NCBI RefSeq assembly: GCF_001458595.1 | Contig: NZ_LN890327.1 | Span: forward strand, 388,178-452,177 | Direction: 5' to 3' | Origin: Clostridium neonatale | Lineage (GTDB): Bacteria > Bacillota > Clostridia > Clostridiales > Clostridiaceae | Length of the DNA: 64,000 nt | Part shown: piece after piece, positions 9,951 to 19,175 of the stretch | How the letters are laid out: each line of letters begins with the position of its first letter | How positions within the stretch are numbered: position 1 is the stretch's first letter | The notes under the pieces: model-generated | What the model was told of the DNA's origin: nothing | The model's database searches: none | What the model saw: the letters and a program-made list of their open reading frames with translations, nothing else | Translations under genes and position numbers: made by a program

Positions 9951-11333
9951 ATGATACAGAATTTAAAAAAAAGTATTTATAGAATTTTTAATTTCCGAAG
10001 TAAAGAAAATAATAAAATTATAGAAGATTTGAATAATAATTTAGAAAATTGTATTAAGAATAAGTGCCTTTTGAAGTCAGACAATGTTCAGAATGATAAG
10101 CTGGTTAGTAATATAAATAAATTACTTGAAGCCTATAATAATAATAATAAAAATATAGTAAAAATAAATGACATATTAAATGAAATAATAGGATTAGATT
10201 TAATTAGAGACATGATAATAAACATAAATTCTCAAACAGAATTTATAAATTCTATGGTTGCAACCAGCCAAGAATTATCAGCTACAATTGATAATATGTC
10301 TTCAAGTATTCAAGTTATAGCGGATAATTCTAATAATGGTAAAGTAGTTGCATTAAATAGTATTGATAAAGTTAATAAATCAGTAGAATTTATAGATACA
10401 TCTTTTGAAGATATAGAAACTGCAATAACGAAAATGGAGAATATTGAAAAGAAGGTTGATGAAATAAGGAATGTCTTAAATATAATTCAGGAGATTTCTG
10501 ATCAGACAACATTGTTATCTTTAAATGCTTCTATTGAAGCTGCGAGAGTAGGGGAACATGGAAAAGGTTTTATGGTTGTTGCAAATGAAATTAAAAAATT
10601 ATCAGAATATACAAAGGAATCTGTGAGAACAATTAATAAAAGCATGATAGAATTACAAAATGAGACAGATGAATCTAGTTTAGCCACAAAAGGTATAATA
10701 AAAAAATTGAAGATTGGAAAATTAGAAATAGATAATATTGCCAGTTTAATTAATGATAGTGTAGAATTTATCAAAAAAATAGATGAAGAAATATCTAGCA
10801 TAGTTGCTACAACTGAAGAACAAAATGCTGCAACATCTATGTTTGCAGAAGAATTGACAGAGGTGTCATCTGAAGCTGCTAAGATAGAAAATATATGTAG
10901 AAGCGTTGGAAATAAAGTATATTCATTAAGTAAAAATGTGGAGAATATAAGATCGCAAATATTAAAAAAAGAGATAGATGATTTGTCCATTAAAGAAAAA
11001 ATAGATATTTATAAAGTAGACCATTTATTATGGAAATGGAAAATATATAATATGTTATTAGGAATAGATGATATAGATGCTGAGTGCGCATCTGACTATA
11101 AAGAATGTAGATTAGGAAAATGGTATTACAGAGAAGAGAATAAGGAAATATTAGATAATCCTATATTTAAGTCTATTGAAAATCCACATATAAATTTACA
11201 TAAAAAAGCAAAAGAAGCTATTTACTTATATAGAAATGGTAATGTGGATTTATCAGAAAAAAAACTAGAAGAAATGGATTGTATATCATCAGATATAATT
11301 GATTTATTAGACACTTTTAAAACAAATATTTAA
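9951..11333 (+). CDS. Cytosolic chemoreceptor with C-terminal CZB zinc-binding domain
   Basis: 460 aa with no transmembrane helix, so a soluble receptor. The signalling tip is at ~181 ([20 protein letters not shown]). The C-terminal ~105 residues form a chemoreceptor zinc-binding domain: His in [12 protein letters not shown], Cys in KECRLGKWY, and His pair in [13 protein letters not shown], the known 3His/1Cys zinc site. CZB receptors sense zinc or oxidants such as hypochlorous acid through that cysteine. The signalling domain is shorter than normal, with few repeats between start and tip. Start ATG follows GGGAGATG. A small helical gene follows at 11447. Confidence 0.9.
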   Translation: MIQNLKKSIYRIFNFRSKENNKIIEDLNNNLENCIKNKCLLKSDNVQNDKLVSNINKLLEAYNNNNKNIVKINDILNEIIGLDLIRDMIININSQTEFINSMVATSQELSATIDNMSSSIQVIADNSNNGKVVALNSIDKVNKSVEFIDTSFEDIETAITKMENIEKKVDEIRNVLNIIQEISDQTTLLSLNASIEAARVGEHGKGFMVVANEIKKLSEYTKESVRTINKSMIELQNETDESSLATKGIIKKLKIGKLEIDNIASLINDSVEFIKKIDEEISSIVATTEEQNAATSMFAEELTEVSSEAAKIENICRSVGNKVYSLSKNVENIRSQILKKEIDDLSIKEKIDIYKVDHLLWKWKIYNMLLGIDDIDAECASDYKECRLGKWYYREENKEILDNPIFKSIENPHINLHKKAKEAIYLYRNGNVDLSEKKLEEMDCISSDIIDLLDTFKTNI

Positions 11334-11446
11334 AAGTGTACATGTATAATGAGAATAATTTTCTATAGTGAATAATAAATAATATGAAGAAATAATTTAG
11401 TGTAAATTTTATGATTTAAGCAGATTTGGAGGTAGAAATTAATAAA

Positions 11447-11893
11447 ATGGTGGAAGTATTATGTGATATTAATGATACGATATTTAGTGTTAAAAATACT
11501 ATAGAAAAAGATTTATTGGAGTTGAATGAAACATCAAAAATATTGTATTGGAAAATAATCAACTCGAATAATTTATTTAATCACAAAATGAGAAATAAGG
11601 CAGAAATGTTACATAAGAATCTTACTAAAATAATAAATAAATATGAAGAATTATATGATAGAATTTCGGCTGTTGATAAATTGGGAGAAGAAATTAAGAG
11701 TATAGATGGTAAAAATAAGCTTAATAAAAGAGTAGATTTATTTGGTAAAGAGCTTGGTGAAATTTTAAATTGTATGAAAGTGCTACTCTTAGAACAATGT
11801 AATTTTAAATATTCATTAGAAATATTTGATAGAGAAGTTAAGAATGATTTATACAGAAAAGAAACTAATATTATAAAAAATCATGTTAATTAA
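11447..11893 (+). CDS. Unrecognised helical protein next to chemoreceptor, 148 aa
   Basis: Start ATG at 11447, 13 bases after GGAGGT; the TTG inside that site is an alternative start but is less likely. The sequence is charged and helical throughout, with no signal peptide. It shares a motif, KNLTKIINKYEELYDRI, with KDIDRVIDYYEELKNRI in the protein at 14340, which also follows a chemoreceptor. No family is recognised. I infer a soluble accessory protein of the receptors, but this rests on position and the shared motif only. Confidence 0.6.
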   Translation: MVEVLCDINDTIFSVKNTIEKDLLELNETSKILYWKIINSNNLFNHKMRNKAEMLHKNLTKIINKYEELYDRISAVDKLGEEIKSIDGKNKLNKRVDLFGKELGEILNCMKVLLLEQCNFKYSLEIFDREVKNDLYRKETNIIKNHVN

Positions 11894-11931
11894 AAAGTAG
11901 ATATATAATTTGAAGAATTTACTGTGTTAAG

Positions 11932-12056
11932 AAATTTGGCTCAACACTAAAAACTTTGTGTGACAATATTAAGCAAGAATTTTTTTAGAATGTAATAAAT
12001 TTGCATTAACATCTTAATTCTGTCAAGAACACATTTGTGTGTTGAGCTAGAAATTT
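11932..12056. repeat. 125-bp MITE-like element
   Basis: Ends AAATTTGGCTCAACAC and GTGTTGAGCTAGAAATTT are inverted copies; pairing continues inward for ~30 bp (TGTGTGACA against TGTCAAGAACACA). The left arm recurs inverted at 18902-18947 and in part at 9898-9938. Confidence 0.65.
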
Positions 12057-12114
12057 TAATGTAAGGAAAATTTAATTATATTGAGAATATCATAAATTGA
12101 GGTGATTAATAAAT

Positions 12115-14130
12115 ATGAAGAAAATTGAAAGATATAAAGATATTTTTAGTAAGAAGAAAAGTTTAAGTTCATTAATATTGATATATGTTACAACTATTTG
12201 TATTTTATTAATGGGTACTATTACGATTATAAATATTTCTAAGGTTTATAATAATACAAAAAAGCAGGCTCAGGAGTATTTAAAAAATACTGCTTTAACT
12301 AGTAAGGAAAATTTTAACTCATGGTTTGATAATAAAATTGGTATATTAAAATTGGTAGAAAATAATATTGAATTATTGAATTGGGATACAGAAGAGAATG
12401 CAGCTGTTTTACAAGAATATATGGCTAAAGAAGCAAAAAATAATAATGAAATATTAGCTATATATTTTGCAAATGTGGATGGAAATTATGTAGATTCAAG
12501 TGGATGGATACCAGAGGCAGGTTATAATGCTAAGGATAGAGATTGGTATAAAGATGCTGTAGATTCAGATGGATACTATATAAGTGCCCCATATTCAGAT
12601 GCTGAGAGTGGAGGCCTAGTAATTACTATATCAAAAAATATAAAAATCAATAATAATCTAGTAGGTGTAATTGCATTAGATGTACCTATAGATAAATTAA
12701 AAGAATTTATAAATAACTTAACATATGAAGATGGAAGTTATGCATTCATTATAGATGATAAAGAGCAAATTATAGTTCATCCCAATGAAGATATTATGCC
12801 AAAGGATGGAAAGATATTAAAAATTTCCGATTTTCCAGTTGATTATAATGGGATTTTAAATTCGGAAGATGGAAATATAAATAATAGTGTAGATATTCAA
12901 GGAAATAAATGTTATAGCGTTGTTGAAACTTTGGATTATGGAAATTGGAGGATAATATTCAACTATCCAAAGAAAATTATTCAAAAAGAACTAGTTAAAG
13001 AAATAGGTTTAAATACATCAGTATTAGTAATATCTATTATAATTAGTGGAGTTCTTATTTCTAAATTTTCGAAAAAGTATATTACACCAATAGAAGAAAC
13101 AAGTAATTTATTAAATGAATTTAGCAAAGGAAACTTAAAACTTGATTCAAGCAATATTGATAAAAATAGTAAAGAAGTTATAGAAATGACTGAAATGGTT
13201 GATAATGTTGCTAATACATTATCTGGATATGTAATTGAAATTTCTAATGTTTTAGGTGAATTTTCTAAAGGTAATTTTACTGTAATACCACAATTAGATT
13301 ATATAGGAGATTTTTACACAATTAAAGAATCTATGTTGTCTATATCTAACAAATTAAATGACACATTAAGTAGTATTAGTAATTCAGCAGATGAATTAAA
13401 AGGTAGAGCAAATAATATAGAAAAAGTATCTAACAATATAGCAAATGCTGCGACTGATCAATCAAGTATAATAGAAGAATTTATAGCTTCTACAGAAGAA
13501 ATATCGGGTAATATTATAAAGAGTATGGAGCAAATAGAGGAAAGTAGTAAAATATCACAATCAGCTAAAGAATATGCTATACATGGTACAGAAACTATAA
13601 ATGAAATGCTTGAATCAATGAATGAAATAAGTGTAGCAAGTAAAAGCATATCAAATATTATAAAAATTATAGATGAAATAGCAAGTCAAACTAATTTATT
13701 AGCATTAAATGCAGCTATAGAATCAGCAAGAGCTGGTGAGGCTGGAAAAGGATTTGCGGTAGTTGCTGAAGAGGTACGAGAATTAGCTAACAGAAGCATA
13801 GAAACTGTAAGACAGATAGAAAATATAATTATAGATACTCTTAAAAAAGTTGAACATGGTCAAGAGGTTGCAAATAATACAGCTAAATCTTTTGATAATA
13901 TTGTTAATTCAATTGAATGTAGTGTAGAAATAACAGAAAATCTTCTTGACAATAGTAAAAGTCAAAAAGTAGCTCTTGAAGAATTGATGCTTGGTACAAA
14001 GCAAATATCTAATATTGTAGAAAACAATTTATATACTTCACAAGAAAGTTCATCTGTTAGTGAAGAATTATTATCTCAAGCAATTAGCTTAAAACAACTT
14101 ATCGAATATTTTAAATTAAAGCAAGAGTAA
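12115..14130 (+). CDS. Methyl-accepting chemotaxis protein with dCache domain
   Basis: 671 aa. Transmembrane helices at ~22-42 and ~296-316 flank a dCache_1 domain. It carries the residues of the amino-acid-binding dCache motif: Y and R..WY in GYNAKDRDWYKDA, the tyrosine/aspartate segment ISAPYSDAESGG, and the distal Asp in GVIALDVPI. From family knowledge an amino acid ligand is likely. HAMP-like repeats follow and the tip is at ~522 ([20 protein letters not shown]). Start ATG after GAGGTGATTAATAA. A decayed ORF and a helical small protein follow. Confidence 0.93.
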   Translation: MKKIERYKDIFSKKKSLSSLILIYVTTICILLMGTITIINISKVYNNTKKQAQEYLKNTALTSKENFNSWFDNKIGILKLVENNIELLNWDTEENAAVLQEYMAKEAKNNNEILAIYFANVDGNYVDSSGWIPEAGYNAKDRDWYKDAVDSDGYYISAPYSDAESGGLVITISKNIKINNNLVGVIALDVPIDKLKEFINNLTYEDGSYAFIIDDKEQIIVHPNEDIMPKDGKILKISDFPVDYNGILNSEDGNINNSVDIQGNKCYSVVETLDYGNWRIIFNYPKKIIQKELVKEIGLNTSVLVISIIISGVLISKFSKKYITPIEETSNLLNEFSKGNLKLDSSNIDKNSKEVIEMTEMVDNVANTLSGYVIEISNVLGEFSKGNFTVIPQLDYIGDFYTIKESMLSISNKLNDTLSSISNSADELKGRANNIEKVSNNIANAATDQSSIIEEFIASTEEISGNIIKSMEQIEESSKISQSAKEYAIHGTETINEMLESMNEISVASKSISNIIKIIDEIASQTNLLALNAAIESARAGEAGKGFAVVAEEVRELANRSIETVRQIENIIIDTLKKVEHGQEVANNTAKSFDNIVNSIECSVEITENLLDNSKSQKVALEELMLGTKQISNIVENNLYTSQESSSVSEELLSQAISLKQLIEYFKLKQE

Positions 14131-14135
14131 AGTTT

Positions 14136-14336
14136 ATGAATATAAAAAAACAAATATTAGATGATATGAACAAAAATGAATTATTATAAAGTTGGTATAT
14201 AAATAAAATGTTAAAAATGCATATCTAATTAAAAAATGAAGATAAATGTATAAAAAGATTATTTAAAGATAAAAGAATAATTAAGTTGTGTGCTTGTTAT
14301 AATCAATATTTAAAATTTGGAAGGAAGAAATATTAG
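14136..14336 (+). pseudogene. Decayed 66-codon ORF after the dCache receptor
   Basis: A single frame reads MNIKKQILDDMNKNELL, TAA, SWYINKMLKMHI, TAA, LKNEDKCIKRLFKDKRIIKL then CACYNQYLKFGRKKY and TAG. It ends 3 bases before the next ATG. The continuity of plausible peptide across two stops suggests a small gene lost by nonsense mutation. The function is unknown; chance is not excluded. Confidence 0.35.
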
Positions 14337-14339
14337 GAT

Positions 14340-14840
14340 ATGGGATATAACATAATTGATATAGTAAATAAGTGCATTATTATAGAAGAAAATAAAAGAA
14401 AGATTTTTAAAAAAATCATTAATGAGGATTCGCTTAATCTTATTAAGAGCGAATTAATTAGATTAAGGTTAATTGTGTTAGTAAAAACATTTCTAAAAGA
14501 TATAGATAGGGTAATAGATTATTATGAAGAATTAAAAAATAGAATAAATATATCGAGTATTGAAGAAATTGATTTTAGAACTTATGATAAAATAGCATTT
14601 TTAATGAATGAATATGATAATAAAATAAAGTATATGGATTTAGATGAAATATCACCTAAAGAATATGTGGATATTACATTAGATTTAACTAAAGATAAAT
14701 ACGCATTACTCATTGATATACAAGGAAGATTGTATAATAATACTAATGATAATAAAAGTAGTACATATGAGGTTTTAACCAATTTAATAAATCATACAGA
14801 TAATCATATTAAAGTAATAGAGAATATAGTCTCATTGTAA
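14340..14840 (+). CDS. Unrecognised helical protein next to chemoreceptor, 166 aa
   Basis: ATG 14340 after GGAAGGAAGAAA. All-helical and charged, no membrane segment or signal. It contains KDIDRVIDYYEELKNRI, resembling KNLTKIINKYEELYDRI in the 11447 gene product. Each follows a chemoreceptor gene on the same strand. No known domain is recognised (it is not CheW-, CheD- or CheR-like). Likely a cytoplasmic partner or adaptor, as inference. Confidence 0.6.
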   Translation: MGYNIIDIVNKCIIIEENKRKIFKKIINEDSLNLIKSELIRLRLIVLVKTFLKDIDRVIDYYEELKNRINISSIEEIDFRTYDKIAFLMNEYDNKIKYMDLDEISPKEYVDITLDLTKDKYALLIDIQGRLYNNTNDNKSSTYEVLTNLINHTDNHIKVIENIVSL

Positions 14841-14881
14841 GAAGAACGAACTTTAATATCTTTCAGCTATAGGTATAAAAT

Positions 14882-15016
14882 ATGAATGAGTATGAGAAAT
14901 TTCACCCAATAAATGGGAGAAGAAATAAGTTAGTATCAGATAGAATTAATGATTCATTAATTAGAAAAACGGATTGGAAACATTTTGTCAAAGGGAATAA
15001 TAACCAGCTAATTTAA
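14882..15016 (+). CDS. Possible 44-aa ORF
   Basis: ATG at 14882 with only a weak AGG upstream; product MNEYEKFHPINGRRNKLVSD... ending NNNQLI. Charged and unrecognised. It may be a remnant. Confidence 0.2.
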   Translation: MNEYEKFHPINGRRNKLVSDRINDSLIRKTDWKHFVKGNNNQLI

Positions 15017-15048
15017 TATCAATACGATAATAGATAATTCTCTAAATG

Positions 15049-15085
15049 GTGCTAATGCTTAGAATGATATTAAAAGCATTAGCAC
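15049..15085. terminator. Hairpin, possible terminator
   Basis: GTGCTAATGCTT pairs perfectly with AAGCATTAGCAC (12 bp, 13-nt loop), followed by an AT-rich but interrupted tail. Confidence 0.45.
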
Positions 15086-15297
15086 ATAATATTTATTTTA
15101 TAGGTGTTAATTTTTGAAGGGGGAAATAATTTTGTGTATTCCTAACTTTTTCTTAGAAATAATCAAAATTTTCAGTTTTAAATTTATTAAACAATTTCGT
15201 CAGTAATTATAGTAATATGCAATACTTCTTCTATTGCTCATATTGTATATTATAACCAAAGTATGGCAATAATATGCAATAGGGCAAATATTTATTA

Positions 15298-15345
15298 GAG
15301 GACTTTATTAGTTAAGTGTATCTTAACTCTAGAGTCCTTTTGTTA
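15298..15345 (+). terminator. Hairpin terminator
   Basis: AGGACT...AGTTAAG pairs with CTTAACT...AGTCCT, then TTTTG. Confidence 0.55.
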
Positions 15346-15463
15346 TGCATTTTTTGCAATGATATCACTGTAAGCGTAAAAGAATTCACGTATAGAAATG
15401 AAATCTTGGTAATGTTAAAATAAGCCCAACAGTTGAAATTGATGTTGGGAAAAAAATTTAATA

Positions 15464-15589
15464 TTAATTCTTTTTAGATGTAGAATACAAGGTATCTGGA
15501 AGCTTAGAAGACCAAGGCATGAAATCTTTTAATAAATGCATATCTCTATTTTCTGTTACTTTCTAATCTATTTTTTTAACTTCACTCAT
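15464..15589 (-). pseudogene. Small ORF (41 codons) with an internal TAG
   Basis: A strong ribosome site (AGGAGGC) precedes ATG 15589. The frame reads MSEVKKID, TAG, then KVTENRDMHLLKDFMPWSSK and LPDTLYSTSKKN. The first stop comes at codon 9, yet the frame stays open to a natural end. Probably a small gene killed by a nonsense mutation. No family recognised. Confidence 0.4.
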
Positions 15590-15737
15590 AAAAAATGCCT
15601 CCTGTTAAAATATTTTATTTCAATTTTAACAAAAGGCTATATTTCCTTTGTAGGCGTTGTTTCTTTGACGTTTACGTTTATAACATTTGATATTCAATTG
15701 GTTTTTGGGTAAAATTGAATTGAGGTAGGTGATAGTA

Positions 15738-16531
15738 ATAGCTATAAATGTTAAGAATTTATTAGCTACTGCACTATTAGAACTTTGTGAGACACAGTCT
15801 TTAGAGTCAATGACAATTAAGCAGTTATTAGATAAAACAGGAATTAGTAGGCAAACATTCTATAATCATTTCATTGATAAAAATGATTTAATTCAATATG
15901 TTTATGATACAAGGATAGTTTGAGATTTTAATGATAAGAATATTAGTATGAACTTTTATGATTCACTTCTTATTGCTTTTGAAAATATGAAAAATATCAT
16001 TGTTTTATGAAACAAGCATCTATGGTAGAATGACAGAATTGCTTAAAAGACTATATCTTTGAGCATTGCAAAGAATTTGATATTAAGTGGCATCAGGAAT
16101 TATATGGCTCTAAAGTAATGCCTGAAACTCTGAAATTTGCTACAATTTATCATGCTAGAGCATCAAGTGCTATGACACCATATAGCGCGTTAGCATCTGG
16201 AAGATTAGCTAAACATCCTGGTGAAGAGTCTAAACGCTTAAGTGAAGATATTTATGCGAAAGGAAAATATGATATAACACATGATGAAGATTTAGCAATT
16301 ATTCATAGAGTTGAAGAATTAGCTGAGAAAAAAGGTGTTTCTATGACTGAAATATCATTGGCTTGGTTACTTACAAAAGTCACTTCACCTATTATTGGTG
16401 CAACAAAACCACATAATATTGATGGAGCTGTTAAGGCAGTAGCAGTTAAATTGACTGATGAAGAAATTATTTATTTAGAAGAACTTTATAAACCTCATCG
16501 CTTAGTTGGAGTTATGGCAGAAAATAAATAG
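15738..16531 (+). pseudogene. TetR/aldo-keto reductase chimera from a collapsed duplication
   Basis: The DNA from ~15684 repeats the tetR upstream and coding region (4455 onward) almost exactly, but the start reads ATA where the intact copy has ATG, a TGA interrupts at 15921-15923, and further indels follow. At 16166-16176 the sequence jumps from tetR to the 3' third of the aldo/keto reductase (6021 onward). The join is at TGCTATGAC, a 9-bp word present at both parental positions (4947-4955 and 6021-6029). The fused C-terminal frame (16118-16531) is open but has no proper start. Confidence 0.88.
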
Positions 16532-16663
16532 TAAGTTTCATTTGTTCATTATTTTATGGATTATTAAAAAGTGAATATTATAAATGCTTTAGTTTGCATA
16601 TATCTGTAATTTTATACCTGTAGCTATGAATTTGATAATGCGAGAACCATAGTATGTGCCATT

Positions 16664-16695
16664 AAAAAAGTGTCCGATTAATTGGGCACTTTTTT
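16664..16695. terminator. Bidirectional intrinsic terminator
   Basis: AAAAAAGTG(T)CC...GG(G)CACTTTTTT, a near-perfect 32-bp palindrome with A- and T-runs. Confidence 0.88.
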
Positions 16696-16814
16696 AATAA
16701 ATAAGGTTTTCATTTTTTAAAATGTGAATAATTTGATAATGAATAGTAAGGAAATAAAAAAAGTGGTAAAAAAATTATCAAAGTAATAAATTTTGCAAAG
16801 GAAGTTTACAGATA

Positions 16815-16843
16815 TAGACACTTTAAATTTAGAGTACTATAAT
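16815..16843 (+). promoter_or_regulatory. Promoter of kup
   Basis: TAGACA (16815-16820), 17-bp spacer, TATAAT (16838-16843), 53 bases before the ATG. No riboswitch-like structure was seen in the leader. Confidence 0.65.
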
Positions 16844-16896
16844 CTAGTGAGTTACTTATACTTAATAATACAATTTATGGAGGAAATAAACTAAAA

Positions 16897-18879
16897 ATGA
16901 AAAAAGAAATTAGTATAGCATCATTGCTTATAGCCTTAGGAATAGTGTATGGAGATATAGGTACATCCCCTTTATATGTTATGAAATCAATGGTTATGGT
17001 AAATAATGGACAAATTTCAAGTGAACTTATTTTAGGAGGAATTTCTTTAGTAATTTGGACATTAACTCTTCAAACAACCATAAAATATGTAATGATAACA
17101 TTAGAAGCAGATAATAAAGGTGAGGGAGGAATATTTTCTCTATATACATTAGTTAGAAAAAATGCGAAGTGGCTTATTATTCCAGCAGTAGTAGGAGGAG
17201 CTTCATTACTTGCAGATGGAATGATTACTCCACCTGTAACAGTAACATCTGCAATAGAAGGTTTAACTTTGGTTTTACCTATTAATACAGAGGAAATAAT
17301 ATTAATAGTAGTTGCAATCTTAACTGTTGTATTTTTTATTCAAAGATTTGGAACAGATGTAATAGGAAAATTATTTGGTCCAATGATGGTTTTGTGGTTT
17401 TCAATGCTTTTTATAATAGGTTTTATTCAAATATTTAATTATCCAGAAATAATGAAAGCCTTGAATCCTTATTATGGTATACATTTAATTTTAACAAGTC
17501 CTAAAAGTATATCTATTTTAGGTGCAGTATTCCTTTGTACAACTGGTGCAGAGGCATTATATTCTGATATGGGGCATTGTGGTAAAAAAAATATACACTA
17601 TACATGGATTTTTGTTAAGACCTGTTTAGTTATAAATTATTTAGGTCAAGGTGCATGGCTTTTATCAAGAGAAGGAAGCAGAATAAAAGATAACCCATTC
17701 TTTTTAATTATGCCAGAATGGTTTATAGTACCTGGAACAATAATAGCAACAATAGCAGCTATTATAGCTAGCCAAGCCCTTATAACAGGATCCTTTACAT
17801 TAGTAGCAGAAGCAATAAAGTTGAATTTATTTCCAAAGCTTCAAGTTAATTATCCTAATAATGATAAAGGGAAAATTTACATACCAACAGTAAATGTTAT
17901 ACTTTATATTGGATGTATATTATTAGTTTTAAAATTTAAGAAGTCAGAAAACATGGAAGCTGCATATGGACTAGCTATTACAATAACAATGTTAATGACA
18001 ACAATTTTATTAAATGAGTATTTAAGAATTAATAAGAAGAAAAAAGTTTTATCTTGGATAGTGTTTACAACTTTTGTAATCATTGAGTGTGGATTCTTAT
18101 ATGCAAACTTATTTAAATTTTTACATGGAGGATATGTAACTGTAATTATTGCAGGACTTCTTATTTTTCTTATGTATATATGGATATATGGTACTATTAT
18201 TAGAAAAAGATTTAGACAGTATGTTAATTTATCAGATTTTCAGGAGCATTTTAAGGATCTTCAAGAAGATAAAGAATTACCTCTTTATGCTACAAATGTA
18301 GTTTATTTAACAGAATCTTTAAATTATAGGATGCTTGAGAAGAAAATAGTTTACTCTATATTCAATAAAGAGCCAAAACGAGCAAAATTTTATTGGTTCA
18401 TAAATATAAAAGTGACAGACGAACCACATACAGAAGAATATGTAGTCAAGACACTTGTTCCCAATATGGCATATAGTGTTCAGTTTAATCTTGGATTTAG
18501 AATAGATCAAAGAATAAATATTTTCTTATATAAAGTAATTCAAGACTTAGCTAAAAGTGGAGAAATTAAGTATACTCCCAAAAAGTATATGCTGAATCAA
18601 AATAATGAATTTGTATTTGGAGACTTTAAATTTGTATTATTAGAAGAAGTTCTTTCAAATGAAAGTGAACTTTCAAAATGGGATAATTTTATAACAAGTA
18701 CAAAATTATTAATTAAAAGATTAACAGTATCTCCGGCAAGATGGTTTGGAATAGACACTAGTAATGTAGTTATAGAAAAAGCACCAATTATAATAGGATA
18801 TAAAGAAGCTCCAAATTTAATAAGAGTATTTCCAAAGGATATGCAAACTTGGAGGGGAAAGAAGTGTAGAAAATGTTAG
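16897..18879 (+). CDS. kup: Kup/KimA-superfamily low-affinity potassium transporter, Kup type
   Basis: 660 aa. The family signature GIVYGDIGTSPLYV is near the N-terminus, followed by twelve membrane segments to ~430 and a ~220-residue cytoplasmic C-terminal domain as usual for Kup. It imports K+ with protons across the membrane. ATG follows ATGGAGGAAATAAACTAAAA. It is monocistronic, with its own promoter and hairpin-rich sequence behind. Confidence 0.92.
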   Translation: MKKEISIASLLIALGIVYGDIGTSPLYVMKSMVMVNNGQISSELILGGISLVIWTLTLQTTIKYVMITLEADNKGEGGIFSLYTLVRKNAKWLIIPAVVGGASLLADGMITPPVTVTSAIEGLTLVLPINTEEIILIVVAILTVVFFIQRFGTDVIGKLFGPMMVLWFSMLFIIGFIQIFNYPEIMKALNPYYGIHLILTSPKSISILGAVFLCTTGAEALYSDMGHCGKKNIHYTWIFVKTCLVINYLGQGAWLLSREGSRIKDNPFFLIMPEWFIVPGTIIATIAAIIASQALITGSFTLVAEAIKLNLFPKLQVNYPNNDKGKIYIPTVNVILYIGCILLVLKFKKSENMEAAYGLAITITMLMTTILLNEYLRINKKKKVLSWIVFTTFVIIECGFLYANLFKFLHGGYVTVIIAGLLIFLMYIWIYGTIIRKRFRQYVNLSDFQEHFKDLQEDKELPLYATNVVYLTESLNYRMLEKKIVYSIFNKEPKRAKFYWFINIKVTDEPHTEEYVVKTLVPNMAYSVQFNLGFRIDQRINIFLYKVIQDLAKSGEIKYTPKKYMLNQNNEFVFGDFKFVLLEEVLSNESELSKWDNFITSTKLLIKRLTVSPARWFGIDTSNVVIEKAPIIIGYKEAPNLIRVFPKDMQTWRGKKCRKC

Positions 18880-18901
18880 CTATTATACATATAGGTGTTA
18901 C

Positions 18902-18947
18902 TGCTTCATATTGTCAAGCACAGTTTTTAGTGTTGAGCCAAATAGGC
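18902..18947. repeat. Inverted partial copy of the 11932-12056 element
   Basis: TATTGTCAAGCACAG and TTTTTAGTGTTGAGCCAAAT are the reverse complement of the left arm at 11932-11978 with few changes. Confidence 0.55.
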
Positions 18948-18995
18948 TAAATTGCTAGCGCTTTGTAATTCTATCCTTAAACATTATTTACTCAT

Positions 18996-19065
18996 TGTGT
19001 TAGTTAAAAAATTGATAAAACAATTTTTTATTCTATTTTTGTTTTGACTGTTTTTAACTAGCACA
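18996..19065. terminator. Hairpin downstream of kup
   Basis: TGTGTTAGTTAAAAA pairs with TTTTTAACTAGCACA; an inner AAAACAA/TTGTTTT stem lies in the 40-nt loop. Confidence 0.5.
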
Positions 19066-19079
19066 ACAAGTAATTATAG

Positions 19080-19173
19080 TATATATGTTGCAATAATAAA
19101 ATTTCATTTAAGATGTTTACAGGCTAAGTAAATACCAGCATACAAAATGTAGAAAAGTAATTGCAACATATAT
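19080..19173. repeat. 94-bp MITE, copy 1
   Basis: Terminal inverted repeats TATATATGTTGCAAT and ATTGCAACATATAT. The whole element is the inverse of 32490-32583 with roughly 8 differences. It ends 2 bases from the stop codon of the phosphatase gene. Confidence 0.8.
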
Positions 19174-19175
19174 AT

